The notes below the pieces were generated by a model, which was not told the DNA's origin, made no database searches, and saw only the letters and a program-made list of their open reading frames with translations. Below are positions 18,174 to 26,044 of a stretch of 64,000 bases of DNA, in pieces. The stretch covers positions 310,001-374,000 of the forward strand of contig CALNYS010000005.1 of NCBI GenBank assembly GCA_942490855.1, written 5' to 3'. The position numbers and the translations under genes are program-made. How positions within the stretch are numbered: position 1 is the stretch's first letter; every line of letters begins with the position of its first letter. The stretch is from CALNYS01 sp942490855. GTDB lineage: Bacteria; Planctomycetota; Phycisphaerae; Phycisphaerales; UBA1924.

Positions 18174-19211
18174 TCAGCGCTCGGCGGCCCAGCCGGTGGT
18201 CTCGCGCTTCCCGAAGTGCTCCCAGCACGCGTCGAGCAGCTCGCGCAGCCCGGTCCCGGTGGCGCTCGAGATCGGGATGACCACGTCCGACGCGCCGAGG
18301 CGCAGCTCCTTGCAGAAGAGCTCCACCGCGGCCTGCGCGTCCTCGGGGCCGCCCAGAAGATCGGTCTTGCTGATCGCGATGATCTCGGGCTTCTCCGCGA
18401 GCACGGGGGAGTAGTCGCCCAGCTCCTTGCGGATCGTCCGGTAGTTCTCGATCGGGTCCCCGCCGTCGGTCGGCTCGACCTCGACGACGTGCACGATCGC
18501 GCGCGTGCGCTCGATGTGCTTCAGGAAGTCGTGCCCGAGCCCGTGCCCCTCGGCGGCGCCCTCGATCAGGCCGGGGATGTCCGCGAAGACGAGGCGGCGC
18601 TCGGGGTCGAGCTCGGCGATGCCCAGCTGGGGCTTGAGGGTCGTGAAGGGGTAGTCCGCGACCTTGGGCGTCGCCGCGGAGATCGCCGCGAGCAGCGTGC
18701 TCTTGCCGGCGTTGGGGAGCCCCACGAGCCCGACGTCGGCGATGAGCTTGAGCTCGAGGCGCAGGTCGCGCTCCTCGCCCGGCTCGCCCTCGGTCGTCTC
18801 GCGCGGGGACTGGTTGATCGCGTTCTTGAAGTAGGCGTTGCCCAGCCCGGCTTTCCCGCCCTTGGCGATGACGACGCGGTCGCCGGGGCGCAGGTCGGCG
18901 AGCAGGTCGCCCGTGGCAACGTCGTAGATCATCGTGCCCGCGGGGAGCGCGAGGACGACGTCTTCGCCGTCGGCGCCGGTGCGGTTGCTGCCCTCGCCCG
19001 GTCGTCCGTTGGTGGCTTTCCAGTGGTGCTTGCCGCGGAAGTCCAGCAGCGTCTGGACGCCCTGGTCTTCGACGGCGATGACGTCGCCGCCGTGCCCGCC
19101 GTCGCCCCCGTCGGGCCCGCCCTTGGGCTGGTACTTCCCGCGGAAGAACGACATGCACCCATGCCCACCGGAGCCGGCTCGAACGTGGATCTCGGCGTGG
19201 TCAGCGAACAT
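18174..19211 (-). CDS. obg: Obg/CgtA GTPase, ribosome assembly factor
   Basis: A 345-residue protein. The glycine-rich Obg fold (residues 1-158) has MFADHAEIHVRAGSGGHGC and GGPDGGDGGHGGDV. The G domain follows: GLPNAGKST (~164-172), switch I DYPFTTLKP, DIPGLIEGA (G3), SKTD (G4) and SSATG (G5). Obg associates with the 50S subunit and links growth state to ribosome biogenesis. It lies downstream of rpmA, as in most bacteria, but a terminator separates the two here. Confidence 0.96.
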   Translation of the reverse strand: MFADHAEIHVRAGSGGHGCMSFFRGKYQPKGGPDGGDGGHGGDVIAVEDQGVQTLLDFRGKHHWKATNGRPGEGSNRTGADGEDVVLALPAGTMIYDVATGDLLADLRPGDRVVIAKGGKAGLGNAYFKNAINQSPRETTEGEPGEERDLRLELKLIADVGLVGLPNAGKSTLLAAISAATPKVADYPFTTLKPQLGIAELDPERRLVFADIPGLIEGAAEGHGLGHDFLKHIERTRAIVHVVEVEPTDGGDPIENYRTIRKELGDYSPVLAEKPEIIAISKTDLLGGPEDAQAAVELFCKELRLGASDVVIPISSATGTGLRELLDACWEHFGKRETTGWAAER

Positions 19212-19234
19212 GAGGTCGGGGTCCAGTGCGCATG

Positions 19235-19261
19235 AAAAAGCCGCGGACGGTCGCCCGCGGC
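19235..19261 (-). terminator. Rho-independent terminator after rpmA
   Basis: On the minus strand a perfect 7-bp stem GCCGCGG/CCGCGGC with an 8-nt loop is followed directly by TTTTT. It lies between the rpmA stop and the obg start, so obg is probably expressed by read-through or from its own promoter. Confidence 0.85.
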
Positions 19262-19282
19262 GTGGGGGTCATCGGGGAAGTC

Positions 19283-19561
19283 TCACGCCGTGATGAGGTA
19301 CGACGGGCGGGGAGCGTCGGTGCAGGCCGGGTTGACGTGCACCTTTTTGCCGCGGTACACGATCTCGCCGGGGCAGAGGGCGAAGAGCGTGTCGTCCTTG
19401 CCGCGCCCGACCATGTACCCGGGGGCGAACTTGGTGCCGCACTGGCGGATGATGATCGAGCCAGCCTTGGCGGTCTGACCACCGTAGAGCTTCACGCCGC
19501 GGTACTGGGGGTTGGAGTCACGACCGTTCTTGGTCGAGCCCTGTCCCTTCTTATGAGCCAT
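19283..19561 (-). CDS. rpmA: 50S ribosomal protein L27
   Basis: A 92-residue protein with the L27 signature MAHKKGQGSTKNGRDSN, QYRGVKLYGG and GSIIIRQCGTKFAPG, then a conserved beta-barrel end. The N-terminal tail starts directly with A-H-K-K and no cleavable extension. The usual partner rplU (L21) is not adjacent; the upstream gene is an unrelated exported protein. It is followed by its own terminator. Confidence 0.96.
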   Translation of the reverse strand: MAHKKGQGSTKNGRDSNPQYRGVKLYGGQTAKAGSIIIRQCGTKFAPGYMVGRGKDDTLFALCPGEIVYRGKKVHVNPACTDAPRPSYLITA

Positions 19562-19635
19562 TACGCCGTCTCCGGTTCGGTCGGGCCCGTCCCCTTACCA
19601 GCGGGGAGGAGCGAGCCGCAGAGTGTACAGAAGTC

Positions 19636-20325
19636 TTAGCGGAGAATCCACTGCTCCTGGGCCCGGGGGATCGGGCGGGTCCCGAACCCGGGCAGGTCGC
19701 CGGGGGTCTCGTAGCGGAGCATCATCACCTTGTAGAGGGTGACCTCGTCCCCGGTGTCCGGGCGGGCGATCCGCTTGGTCTCGCCCGAGAAGCCCTTGGC
19801 GAAGATCTTGAGCTCGTCGGTCTTGAGCTCGTCGGCCGGCCACACCACCAGGCCCTCGCGGGCGTGCTCGACGCCCTGCTCGAGGGTGCGGATCACGCTG
19901 ATCTCGTCCTCGAGGAACTCGTTGCGCAGGCGGTCGAGCAGCTCGGCGACCACCTCGGTGGGCACGCCGCGCCCGCTCCGACGGACCTCACCCTCGGCCG
20001 TCGCGAGCTCGAAGCTGGGGGCAAAGAGCAGGTCGTCGCCCGAGTTGTTGACCACCTCGTAGGTGAAATACAGGAACGTCTGGGGGCGCCGGACGGTCTC
20101 CTGGCCCCCGCCGCGGGTCGCGACGACGGTTTCGACTTCCAGCGTCGCGAGGCGGAGGTCGCCCGGGCGGAAGTCGAGCTGCCAGCGTTTGGGGACGATC
20201 GAGGGCTGCGGGGCGGCCGAGAGGGACGCCACGGGCGCGAACGCCGCGAGGGTCGCGACGAGCGCGAGCACGAGGCCCGGGACGAGGCGAAGAGACAGGC
20301 GTCGGGTGGTCTGGGGCGTCGTCAC
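19636..20325 (-). CDS. Exported protein of unknown function
   Basis: A 229-residue protein. GTG 20325 is chosen for a GGAG at the right distance and the following signal peptide (LVPGLVLALVATLAAFAP). The mature part has PKRWQLDFRPGDLRLATLEV, a YFTYEVVNNSGDDLLFAPSF strand pair, and a C-terminal YETPGDLPGF region, suggesting a beta-sandwich. I recognise no family or catalytic residues. It is divergent from the GNAT gene across ~93 nt. Confidence 0.6.
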   Translation of the reverse strand: MTTPQTTRRLSLRLVPGLVLALVATLAAFAPVASLSAAPQPSIVPKRWQLDFRPGDLRLATLEVETVVATRGGGQETVRRPQTFLYFTYEVVNNSGDDLLFAPSFELATAEGEVRRSGRGVPTEVVAELLDRLRNEFLEDEISVIRTLEQGVEHAREGLVVWPADELKTDELKIFAKGFSGETKRIARPDTGDEVTLYKVMMLRYETPGDLPGFGTRPIPRAQEQWILR

Positions 20326-20418
20326 GTGGGGATCTCCGTCGTCGGGGCGCGAGCAGCGTAGTCTATGTACGTCGCGGGGAACGTCAAAGTTCCGTGCGTC
20401 CGTGGAGCCCGCAGCCAG

Positions 20419-21378
20419 ATGAGCACCGTCCCCGCCAACCGCCAGCGCGACCTCTCGCGTGGGCGCCAACCCGAGCGCGTCACGCCCGAGACGCTCGAGG
20501 CGGCGGCGGCGCGACTTATCGGCGCGACCGGCGGGCCGATCGGGAAGGCCGCGGCCCAGCGGTTTATCGCCAGCGCCCACGCGCAGAACATCGATCTCGC
20601 CCGCTTCTGGTTCGTCCGCCAGCCGAGGGGGAAACGGCTCCTCGCGGCCGCCCTGCTCGCCCCGAGCTCGGGCGGGACGGGCATGCTCTTTACCTCCGAC
20701 CCGCGCAACGCCGACGAGAACCACGCCCTGGGCGAGGCGGTCGACGCGGTGTGCGCCGCGCCCGAGGGCGTCCGCCTGGCCCAGTCCCTCCTCGAGCCCG
20801 ACCAGCAGGCGATCCGGCGCATCGTCGAGGCCCAGGGGTTCCGCCACGTGGGCGACCTGCGCTATATGCGCCGCGACTGGGACCCCCTCCCCCCCGCGAG
20901 CGCCGACCCGCCGCTGCCCGAGGGCGTGACGATGGAACGCTGGCGCGAGGGGGACGACCCCGACCTCCTGAGCGCGCTCGAGCGCACCTATATCGACACG
21001 CTCGATTGCCCCTCGCTCTGCGGCGTCCGCCGGACCGAGGACGTCCTCGAGAGCCACCGGGGGGCCGGCGTGTGGCGCCCGGAGCTGTGGTGGATCATCC
21101 GGATCGATGACCGCGCCGAGGGCGTCGCGCTCGTCAACGAGTTCCCCGACCAGGGGCACGCGGAGCTGGTGTACCTCGGGCTCGGTCCCGACCTGCGCGG
21201 GCGCGGGCTGAGCGGGACGGTGCTGCGCACGGCGCTGCGCGCACTCGAGGACCGCGCGTGCCGCGACACGACGTGCGCGGTCGATGAACGCAACGCCCCG
21301 GCGCGGGCGCTGTACCTCGCGCACGCGTTCGTGCCCTTCGCCCAGCGGGTCGCGCTCGTGCGCCCCCTTAACGGGTGA
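20419..21378 (+). CDS. GNAT-family N-acetyltransferase, two-domain
   Basis: A 319-residue protein (ATG 20419; an in-frame ATG at 20365 is also possible). The C-terminal GNAT domain shows LVYLGLGPDLRGRGLSGTVL, the Q/RxxGxG/A acetyl-CoA loop, followed by CAVDERNAPARALYLAHAF, motif B. The N-terminal ~150 residues resemble a degenerate second GNAT fold without that loop. The substrate is unknown. It is the last gene before the presumed origin region. Confidence 0.75.
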   Translation: MSTVPANRQRDLSRGRQPERVTPETLEAAAARLIGATGGPIGKAAAQRFIASAHAQNIDLARFWFVRQPRGKRLLAAALLAPSSGGTGMLFTSDPRNADENHALGEAVDAVCAAPEGVRLAQSLLEPDQQAIRRIVEAQGFRHVGDLRYMRRDWDPLPPASADPPLPEGVTMERWREGDDPDLLSALERTYIDTLDCPSLCGVRRTEDVLESHRGAGVWRPELWWIIRIDDRAEGVALVNEFPDQGHAELVYLGLGPDLRGRGLSGTVLRTALRALEDRACRDTTCAVDERNAPARALYLAHAFVPFAQRVALVRPLNG

Positions 21379-21704
21379 CGAGCGCATAAAAAAAAATCGC
21401 GCTGCGCCCCCGCGTTATCCACAATTTTCTCGCGGCACGACCGCCCCCGTGGACAACTTTTTCTTGGGCACGCGCAACACACTGTTTTGGCCGAGGGATG
21501 GAACGATGCGCCAGGGCAAATCACACGTGCCGCTCTGGTTCTCGAGTGAAGATTCGGTACAGTTGTCCGGTCGCACAAGGACGGCGACGGACGACGAACG
21601 GCACGGTTCTCCGAGCCTTCGTCTGAACGGGAACGGAATCGTCACCGATACGCGAACCGCCTGGCTTCCTCCTCGCTAGGCGTTGCCCCGAAAGACCTCC
21701 GACC
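21379..21704. other. Candidate replication origin (oriC) upstream of dnaA
   Basis: A 326-nt gene-free interval between the GNAT gene and dnaA. It holds an exact DnaA box TTATCCACA at 21415-21423 and an inverted 8/9 match (TTGTCCACG on the minus strand) at 21449-21457. An A-rich run lies just before (21387-21396). A weaker TTGTCC is seen near 21561. DnaA boxes plus an AT run next to dnaA is the usual origin layout, but two good boxes are few, so they may instead serve dnaA autoregulation. Confidence 0.5.
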
Positions 21705-23120
21705 TTGACCACCGTCGCCCCGAACCGCGATGTGCGCGATGTGTTCGCGCAGAAGCTCTCGCACCGCATCGGCGAGGATCGTTTCCGTCGCTATTTCGGT
21801 GACCGGGACGCGATCGAGTTCGGCGAGGGGCGCGTCCGGGTGCTCGCGGGCAGCGCTTTCGAGGCCGAGGTGCTCTCGCGCCGCTTCGGGACCGCGATGC
21901 GGGAGGCCGCCCGCGCCGGCGGCTCGGACGTCGAGTACGAGGTGCGGGTGCGCACCGCGTCAGCCCCGACCCCCAACCACGAAGCGATCGCGGCTCCGAC
22001 GCTCGCTCCGCCTGAGGATCGACGCCCGGCGCGCCGCCCCCGCTCCACCTCGAGCCTGCGCCACTCCTTCGAGGACTTCGTCGTTGGGCCGAGCAACCGG
22101 CTCGCCCACGGCGCCTCCCTCCGCCTGGCCGATGAAGGGGCCGGCTGCCCCATCAGCCCCCTGTTCATCCACGGCCCCTGCGGCACGGGCAAGACCCACC
22201 TCATCCAGTCCCTCGCCAAGCGCGTCAAAGCCCTCCGCCCCGGCGCCCGCGTGCGCTACACCACGGGCGAGGCGTTCACCAACGCCTTCATCTCCGCCGT
22301 CCGCGAGAACCGCATCGCCGCGTTCCACGCCGAGCACCGCAAGCTCGATCTCCTGTGCATCGACGACGTCCACTTCCTCGCGAGCAAGACCGCGACGCAG
22401 GCCGAGCTGCTCCACACCCTCGACACCCTCGCCCTGGGCGGGGCCGCGATTGCGATGGCCTCCGACGAGCACCCCTCCGCGTTCGCGTCCTTCTCCCGCG
22501 AGCTCGTCTCCCGCTTCGTCGCCGGGATGGTCGTCGGCGTGGACACGCCCGACCCCGAGCTCCGCTACGAGTTGGTGACGTCGTTCGCCGCCCGGCGCGG
22601 GATCATGCTCGACCGGGCCGGCGCGGAGTTGATCGCCTCGCGGACGTCCGGCGCCGTCCGCGACCTCGAAGGCGCGGTCGTCCGTGTCGAGGCCGTGGCC
22701 CGCCTGCTCGAGAACCACCGCGGCGGGACGGTCTCCCGCTCCACGATCCGCCAGGCCCTCCACCTCGGCGCCTGCTCGGGTCCGGCCCGACCGGCCCGGG
22801 CCGAGGCCATCATCGAGGCCTGCGCCGACCGCCTGGGCGTGGACGTCGCCGACGTGCTCGGACGCAGCCGACACCGGCGCGTCGTCGCGGCGCGGTCCAT
22901 CGCGGCGATCCTCTCCCGCAAGCTCACGACGCTCAGCTACCCCGAGCTGGCGGTCAAGCTCGGGCGCCCGAACCACTCGAGCGTCGTCACCGCCTGCCAG
23001 CGCCTCCAGCGCCGGATCGACGCGGGCGACCGCCTGCCGCTGGTCCCGGGCGAGCCGGGCATCCTCTACACCGACCTCATCGCCGAGATCGAATCCACGA
23101 TCGCCGCGCGGACGCGCTGA
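21705..23120 (+). CDS. dnaA: Chromosomal replication initiator DnaA
   Basis: A 471-residue protein. Domain I occupies residues 10-70 and a Pro-rich linker 85-118. Domain III AAA+ has Walker A GPCGTGKTHL (157-166), Walker B LLCIDDVHFL (~216-225) and an SFSRELVSRF sensor region. Domain IV is at ~375-471, with the helix-turn-helix pattern YPELAVKLGRPNHSSVVTAC, where NHSSV replaces the common DHTTV/DHSTV. The start is uncertain: TTG 21705 gives a full domain I, but no clear Shine-Dalgarno is present. No dnaN or recF lies next to it. DnaA binds TTATNCACA boxes, one of which lies 280 nt upstream. Confidence 0.93.
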   Translation: MTTVAPNRDVRDVFAQKLSHRIGEDRFRRYFGDRDAIEFGEGRVRVLAGSAFEAEVLSRRFGTAMREAARAGGSDVEYEVRVRTASAPTPNHEAIAAPTLAPPEDRRPARRPRSTSSLRHSFEDFVVGPSNRLAHGASLRLADEGAGCPISPLFIHGPCGTGKTHLIQSLAKRVKALRPGARVRYTTGEAFTNAFISAVRENRIAAFHAEHRKLDLLCIDDVHFLASKTATQAELLHTLDTLALGGAAIAMASDEHPSAFASFSRELVSRFVAGMVVGVDTPDPELRYELVTSFAARRGIMLDRAGAELIASRTSGAVRDLEGAVVRVEAVARLLENHRGGTVSRSTIRQALHLGACSGPARPARAEAIIEACADRLGVDVADVLGRSRHRRVVAARSIAAILSRKLTTLSYPELAVKLGRPNHSSVVTACQRLQRRIDAGDRLPLVPGEPGILYTDLIAEIESTIAARTR

Positions 23121-23201
23121 GCGCCGCCCCCTGTCCGCCCCTGCGTCCCGCGCGCGGGGCGGGTATCGTCTGCCCCCCGCGTTGGAGGCGAGGACCCGCC
23201 C

Positions 23202-24365
23202 ATGCTCGACGACATCCCACTTAGCAAACCCGACATCAGCGACGCCGAGATCGAAGCGGTCGTCGAGACCATGCGCTCCGGGCGCCTCGCCCTCGGCCCG
23301 CGCCTCGTTGAGTTCGAGGAGCTCGTCGCCGAGCGCGCCGGGCGACAGCACGGCGTGGGCGTGTCCTCGGGCACCGCCGGGCTCCACCTCGCGATGCTCG
23401 CGCTGGGGATCGGCCCGGGCGACGAGGTCATCACGACGCCCTTTAGCTTCGTCGCGAGCGCCAACTGCATCGTCTACGCCGGCGCCACGCCCGTCTTCGT
23501 GGACATCGACCCGCGCACGCTCAACATGGACCCCCAGCGGGTGCGCGACGCCATCACGCCGCGCACCAAGGCGATCGTCGCGGTCGAGGCCTTCGGCAAC
23601 CCCGCGCAGATGGACGAGTACCGCCACATCGCCGAGCAGTACGAGCTGCTCCTGATCGAGGATTGCTGCGAGGCCCTCGGCGGCTCGTGCCGGGGCACGC
23701 CCTGCGGCGGGTTCGGGCGCGTGGGCGTCTTCGGCTTCTACCCCAACAAGCAGATCACCACGGGCGAGGGCGGGATGATCGTCACCGACGACGACCGCGT
23801 CGCCGAGACGTGCCGCTCGCTGCGCAACCAGGGGCGCACCGCGGGGAAGCAGACGAGCACGGCGGCCGGCGCGTCGTGGCTGATGCACGAGCGCGTGGGC
23901 TACAACTACCGGCTGTCGGAGATCAACGCCGCGATCGGCGGCGCGCAGATGCGCCGCCTCGACGCGATCCTCGAGAGCCGCGCCGCCGTCGCGTCGATGT
24001 ACCTGCGGGCGCTGATGGGCAACGCGAACCTCGTGCTGCCCAACGTCGAGACCAACACCCGCATGAGCTGGTTCGTCTTCGTCGTGCGCCTCAGCGACGA
24101 GTACACGCGCGAGGAGCGCGACCGGATCCTCGAGGGGATGCGCCGCCACGAGATCGGGGTGAGCGACTACTTCCCCTGCATCCATCTCCAGCCCCCCTAC
24201 CGCGAGCGCTACGGGTTCAAGGACGGCGACTTCCCCATCGCCGAGCGCGTCAGCGCGCGCACCATCGCGCTGCCCTTCCACGCCGGGCTGAGCGAGCGCG
24301 AGATCAGCCTCGTCGCGCAGACGCTCGAGCTCATGCTCGCGCGCGAGAACCTCTCGCGCCCCTAG
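23202..24365 (+). CDS. DegT/DnrJ/EryC1/StrS-family PLP aminotransferase
   Basis: A 387-residue protein. Visible motifs are SGTAGLHLAML (PLP-phosphate region), the VFVDIDPRTLNMD strand, IEDCCEALG (Asp and the usual His-position neighbour) and FYPNKQITTGEGGM, where the Lys forms the Schiff base, then NYRLSEINAAIG. These enzymes usually aminate keto-sugar nucleotides for surface polysaccharides or natural products. No sugar biosynthesis neighbours occur here, so the substrate is unknown. It lies between dnaA and fumC on the same strand. Confidence 0.9.
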   Translation: MLDDIPLSKPDISDAEIEAVVETMRSGRLALGPRLVEFEELVAERAGRQHGVGVSSGTAGLHLAMLALGIGPGDEVITTPFSFVASANCIVYAGATPVFVDIDPRTLNMDPQRVRDAITPRTKAIVAVEAFGNPAQMDEYRHIAEQYELLLIEDCCEALGGSCRGTPCGGFGRVGVFGFYPNKQITTGEGGMIVTDDDRVAETCRSLRNQGRTAGKQTSTAAGASWLMHERVGYNYRLSEINAAIGGAQMRRLDAILESRAAVASMYLRALMGNANLVLPNVETNTRMSWFVFVVRLSDEYTREERDRILEGMRRHEIGVSDYFPCIHLQPPYRERYGFKDGDFPIAERVSARTIALPFHAGLSEREISLVAQTLELMLARENLSRP

Positions 24366-24406
24366 CCCGGATAGACTGGCTCCCCGCTCTACACAAGGAA
24401 CAACGC

Positions 24407-25858
24407 ATGACCACCGCCGCCGCCGAGACCCGCACCGAGAAGGACTCCATGGGCGAGATGAGCGTCCCCGCGGACGCGCTCTACGGCGCCAGCACCCAGC
24501 GAGCCGTGCTCAACTTCCCCGTCTCGGGGCGACCGGTCCCCGGCGGGATCATCCACGCCTACGGCTGGCTCAAAGCCGCCTGCGCCAGCGTCAACCGCGA
24601 CCTCGGCCTGCTCAACGACGAACGCGCCGACGCGATCATCGAGGCCGCGACACAGATCGGCACCGGCGCCCACCACGAGCACTTCCCCGTTGACGTCTTC
24701 CAGACCGGCTCGGGCACGTCCACCAACATGAACGCCAACGAGGTCATCGCCAACCTCGTCTGCCTGTCCCGCGGCGCGCCCGTGGGGTCCTCCAAGAAGC
24801 CCGACTACGTGGGCGACCCCAAGACCGGCGGCGGCGTCCACCCCAACGACCACGTCAACATGGGGCAGTCCTCCAACGACACCTTCCCCACCGCGATGCA
24901 CATCGCCGCGGCGTACGACGTGCAGATGCACCTCAAGCCCGCGCTCCAGAACCTCGCCGACGCGCTCGACGCGAAAGCGAAGCTCTGGGACGACGTCGTG
25001 AAGATCGGGCGCACGCACCTCCAGGACGCCACGCCCATCCGCCTCGGGCAGGAGTTCTCGGGGTACGCCGAGCAAGCGCGCAAGGGCGTCGGACGCTGCG
25101 ACCGGATGCTCGAGATGCTCGCCGAGCTGCCCATCGGCGGGACGGCCGTCGGTACCGGGATCAACACCCACCCCGAGTTCGGGCGGCGCGTCTGCGCGTG
25201 GCTCGGCGACAAGCTCGGCGTCTCGTTCCGCGAAGCGGACAACCACTTCGAGGCCCAGCACGCCAAGGACGCCTACGTCGAGGCCTCGGGCGAGCTCAAG
25301 GCGATCGCCGTCAGCCTCTCGAAGATCGCCAGCGACATCCGCCTCATGGGCATGGGCCCCCGCTGCGGCCTCGGCGAGCTCAAGCTCCCCGCCGTCCAGC
25401 CCGGCTCCTCGATCATGCCGGGCAAGGTCAACCCCGTGATCTGCGAATCGGTCATCATGATCTGCTGCCGGGTGATCGGGAACGACGCGACGAACACGGC
25501 CGCGGCGTTCGGCGGGGTCGGCTCGATCCTCGACCTTTCGCTGGCGATGCCCGTGATGTCCGAGGCGGTCCTGGACTCGATCACCCTGCTGGCCAACGGC
25601 TCGAAGATGTTCGTGGACAACTGCCTCACCGGGCTCGAGCCCGACCGCGAACGGTGCGCCGAGCTGATCGAAGGCTCGCTCGCGATGTGTACATCCCTCG
25701 CACCCGTAATCGGTTACGACGCGGCGGCCAAGCTGGCCCACGACGCGTACGAGCAGGGCAAGACGGTGCGCGAGCTGGCGCTCGAGCAGGGGCTCGTGGA
25801 CGCCGACCGTCTCGCCGAGTTACTGGACCCACGCTCGATGACCGAACCGGGCGTTTAA
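24407..25858 (+). CDS. fumC: Fumarate hydratase class II
   Basis: A 483-residue protein. ATG 24407 follows AAGGAA. The conserved regions are TGSGTSTNMNANEV, HPNDHVNMGQSSNDTFPTA, GRTHLQDATP and the superfamily signature GSSIMPGKVNP near residue 345. These match class II fumarases (tetrameric, no iron-sulfur cluster), which convert fumarate to malate in the citric acid cycle. Aspartase shares the fold, but the overall pattern favours FumC. It starts 41 nt after the aminotransferase stop. Confidence 0.93.
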   Translation: MTTAAAETRTEKDSMGEMSVPADALYGASTQRAVLNFPVSGRPVPGGIIHAYGWLKAACASVNRDLGLLNDERADAIIEAATQIGTGAHHEHFPVDVFQTGSGTSTNMNANEVIANLVCLSRGAPVGSSKKPDYVGDPKTGGGVHPNDHVNMGQSSNDTFPTAMHIAAAYDVQMHLKPALQNLADALDAKAKLWDDVVKIGRTHLQDATPIRLGQEFSGYAEQARKGVGRCDRMLEMLAELPIGGTAVGTGINTHPEFGRRVCAWLGDKLGVSFREADNHFEAQHAKDAYVEASGELKAIAVSLSKIASDIRLMGMGPRCGLGELKLPAVQPGSSIMPGKVNPVICESVIMICCRVIGNDATNTAAAFGGVGSILDLSLAMPVMSEAVLDSITLLANGSKMFVDNCLTGLEPDRERCAELIEGSLAMCTSLAPVIGYDAAAKLAHDAYEQGKTVRELALEQGLVDADRLAELLDPRSMTEPGV

Positions 25859-25905
25859 CGTGTCCAACGCTCGTAAGTAATTATCTTGACCGGGCGAAGG
25901 GCCTT

Positions 25906-26000
25906 GGATATACCGGAGTGGTACGTCCTAGAAAGCATCGAGGTTAGGGCAGCCGTTCCGTGTATTCACGGACGGCCCGGGCACGCGTCCGGGAACCTCG
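25906..26000 (+). promoter_or_regulatory. Structured leader RNA candidate
   Basis: Upstream of the exported protein gene at 26045 the sequence can fold compactly. A stem GGATATACC/GGTACGTCC (25906-25928) is followed by a closing helix CGAGGTT/AACCTCG (25939-25945 with 25994-26000). That helix encloses a ~10-bp hairpin with loop TATT (25952-25976) and a CCGG/CCGG hairpin (25977-25992), giving a three-way junction. It ends 44 nt before the start codon. It matches no riboswitch consensus I know. Confidence 0.4.
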
Positions 26001-26044
26001 TAAAGCCTGGCGTATCTTTACGTAACACTTTGTCGGAGAGAGAC

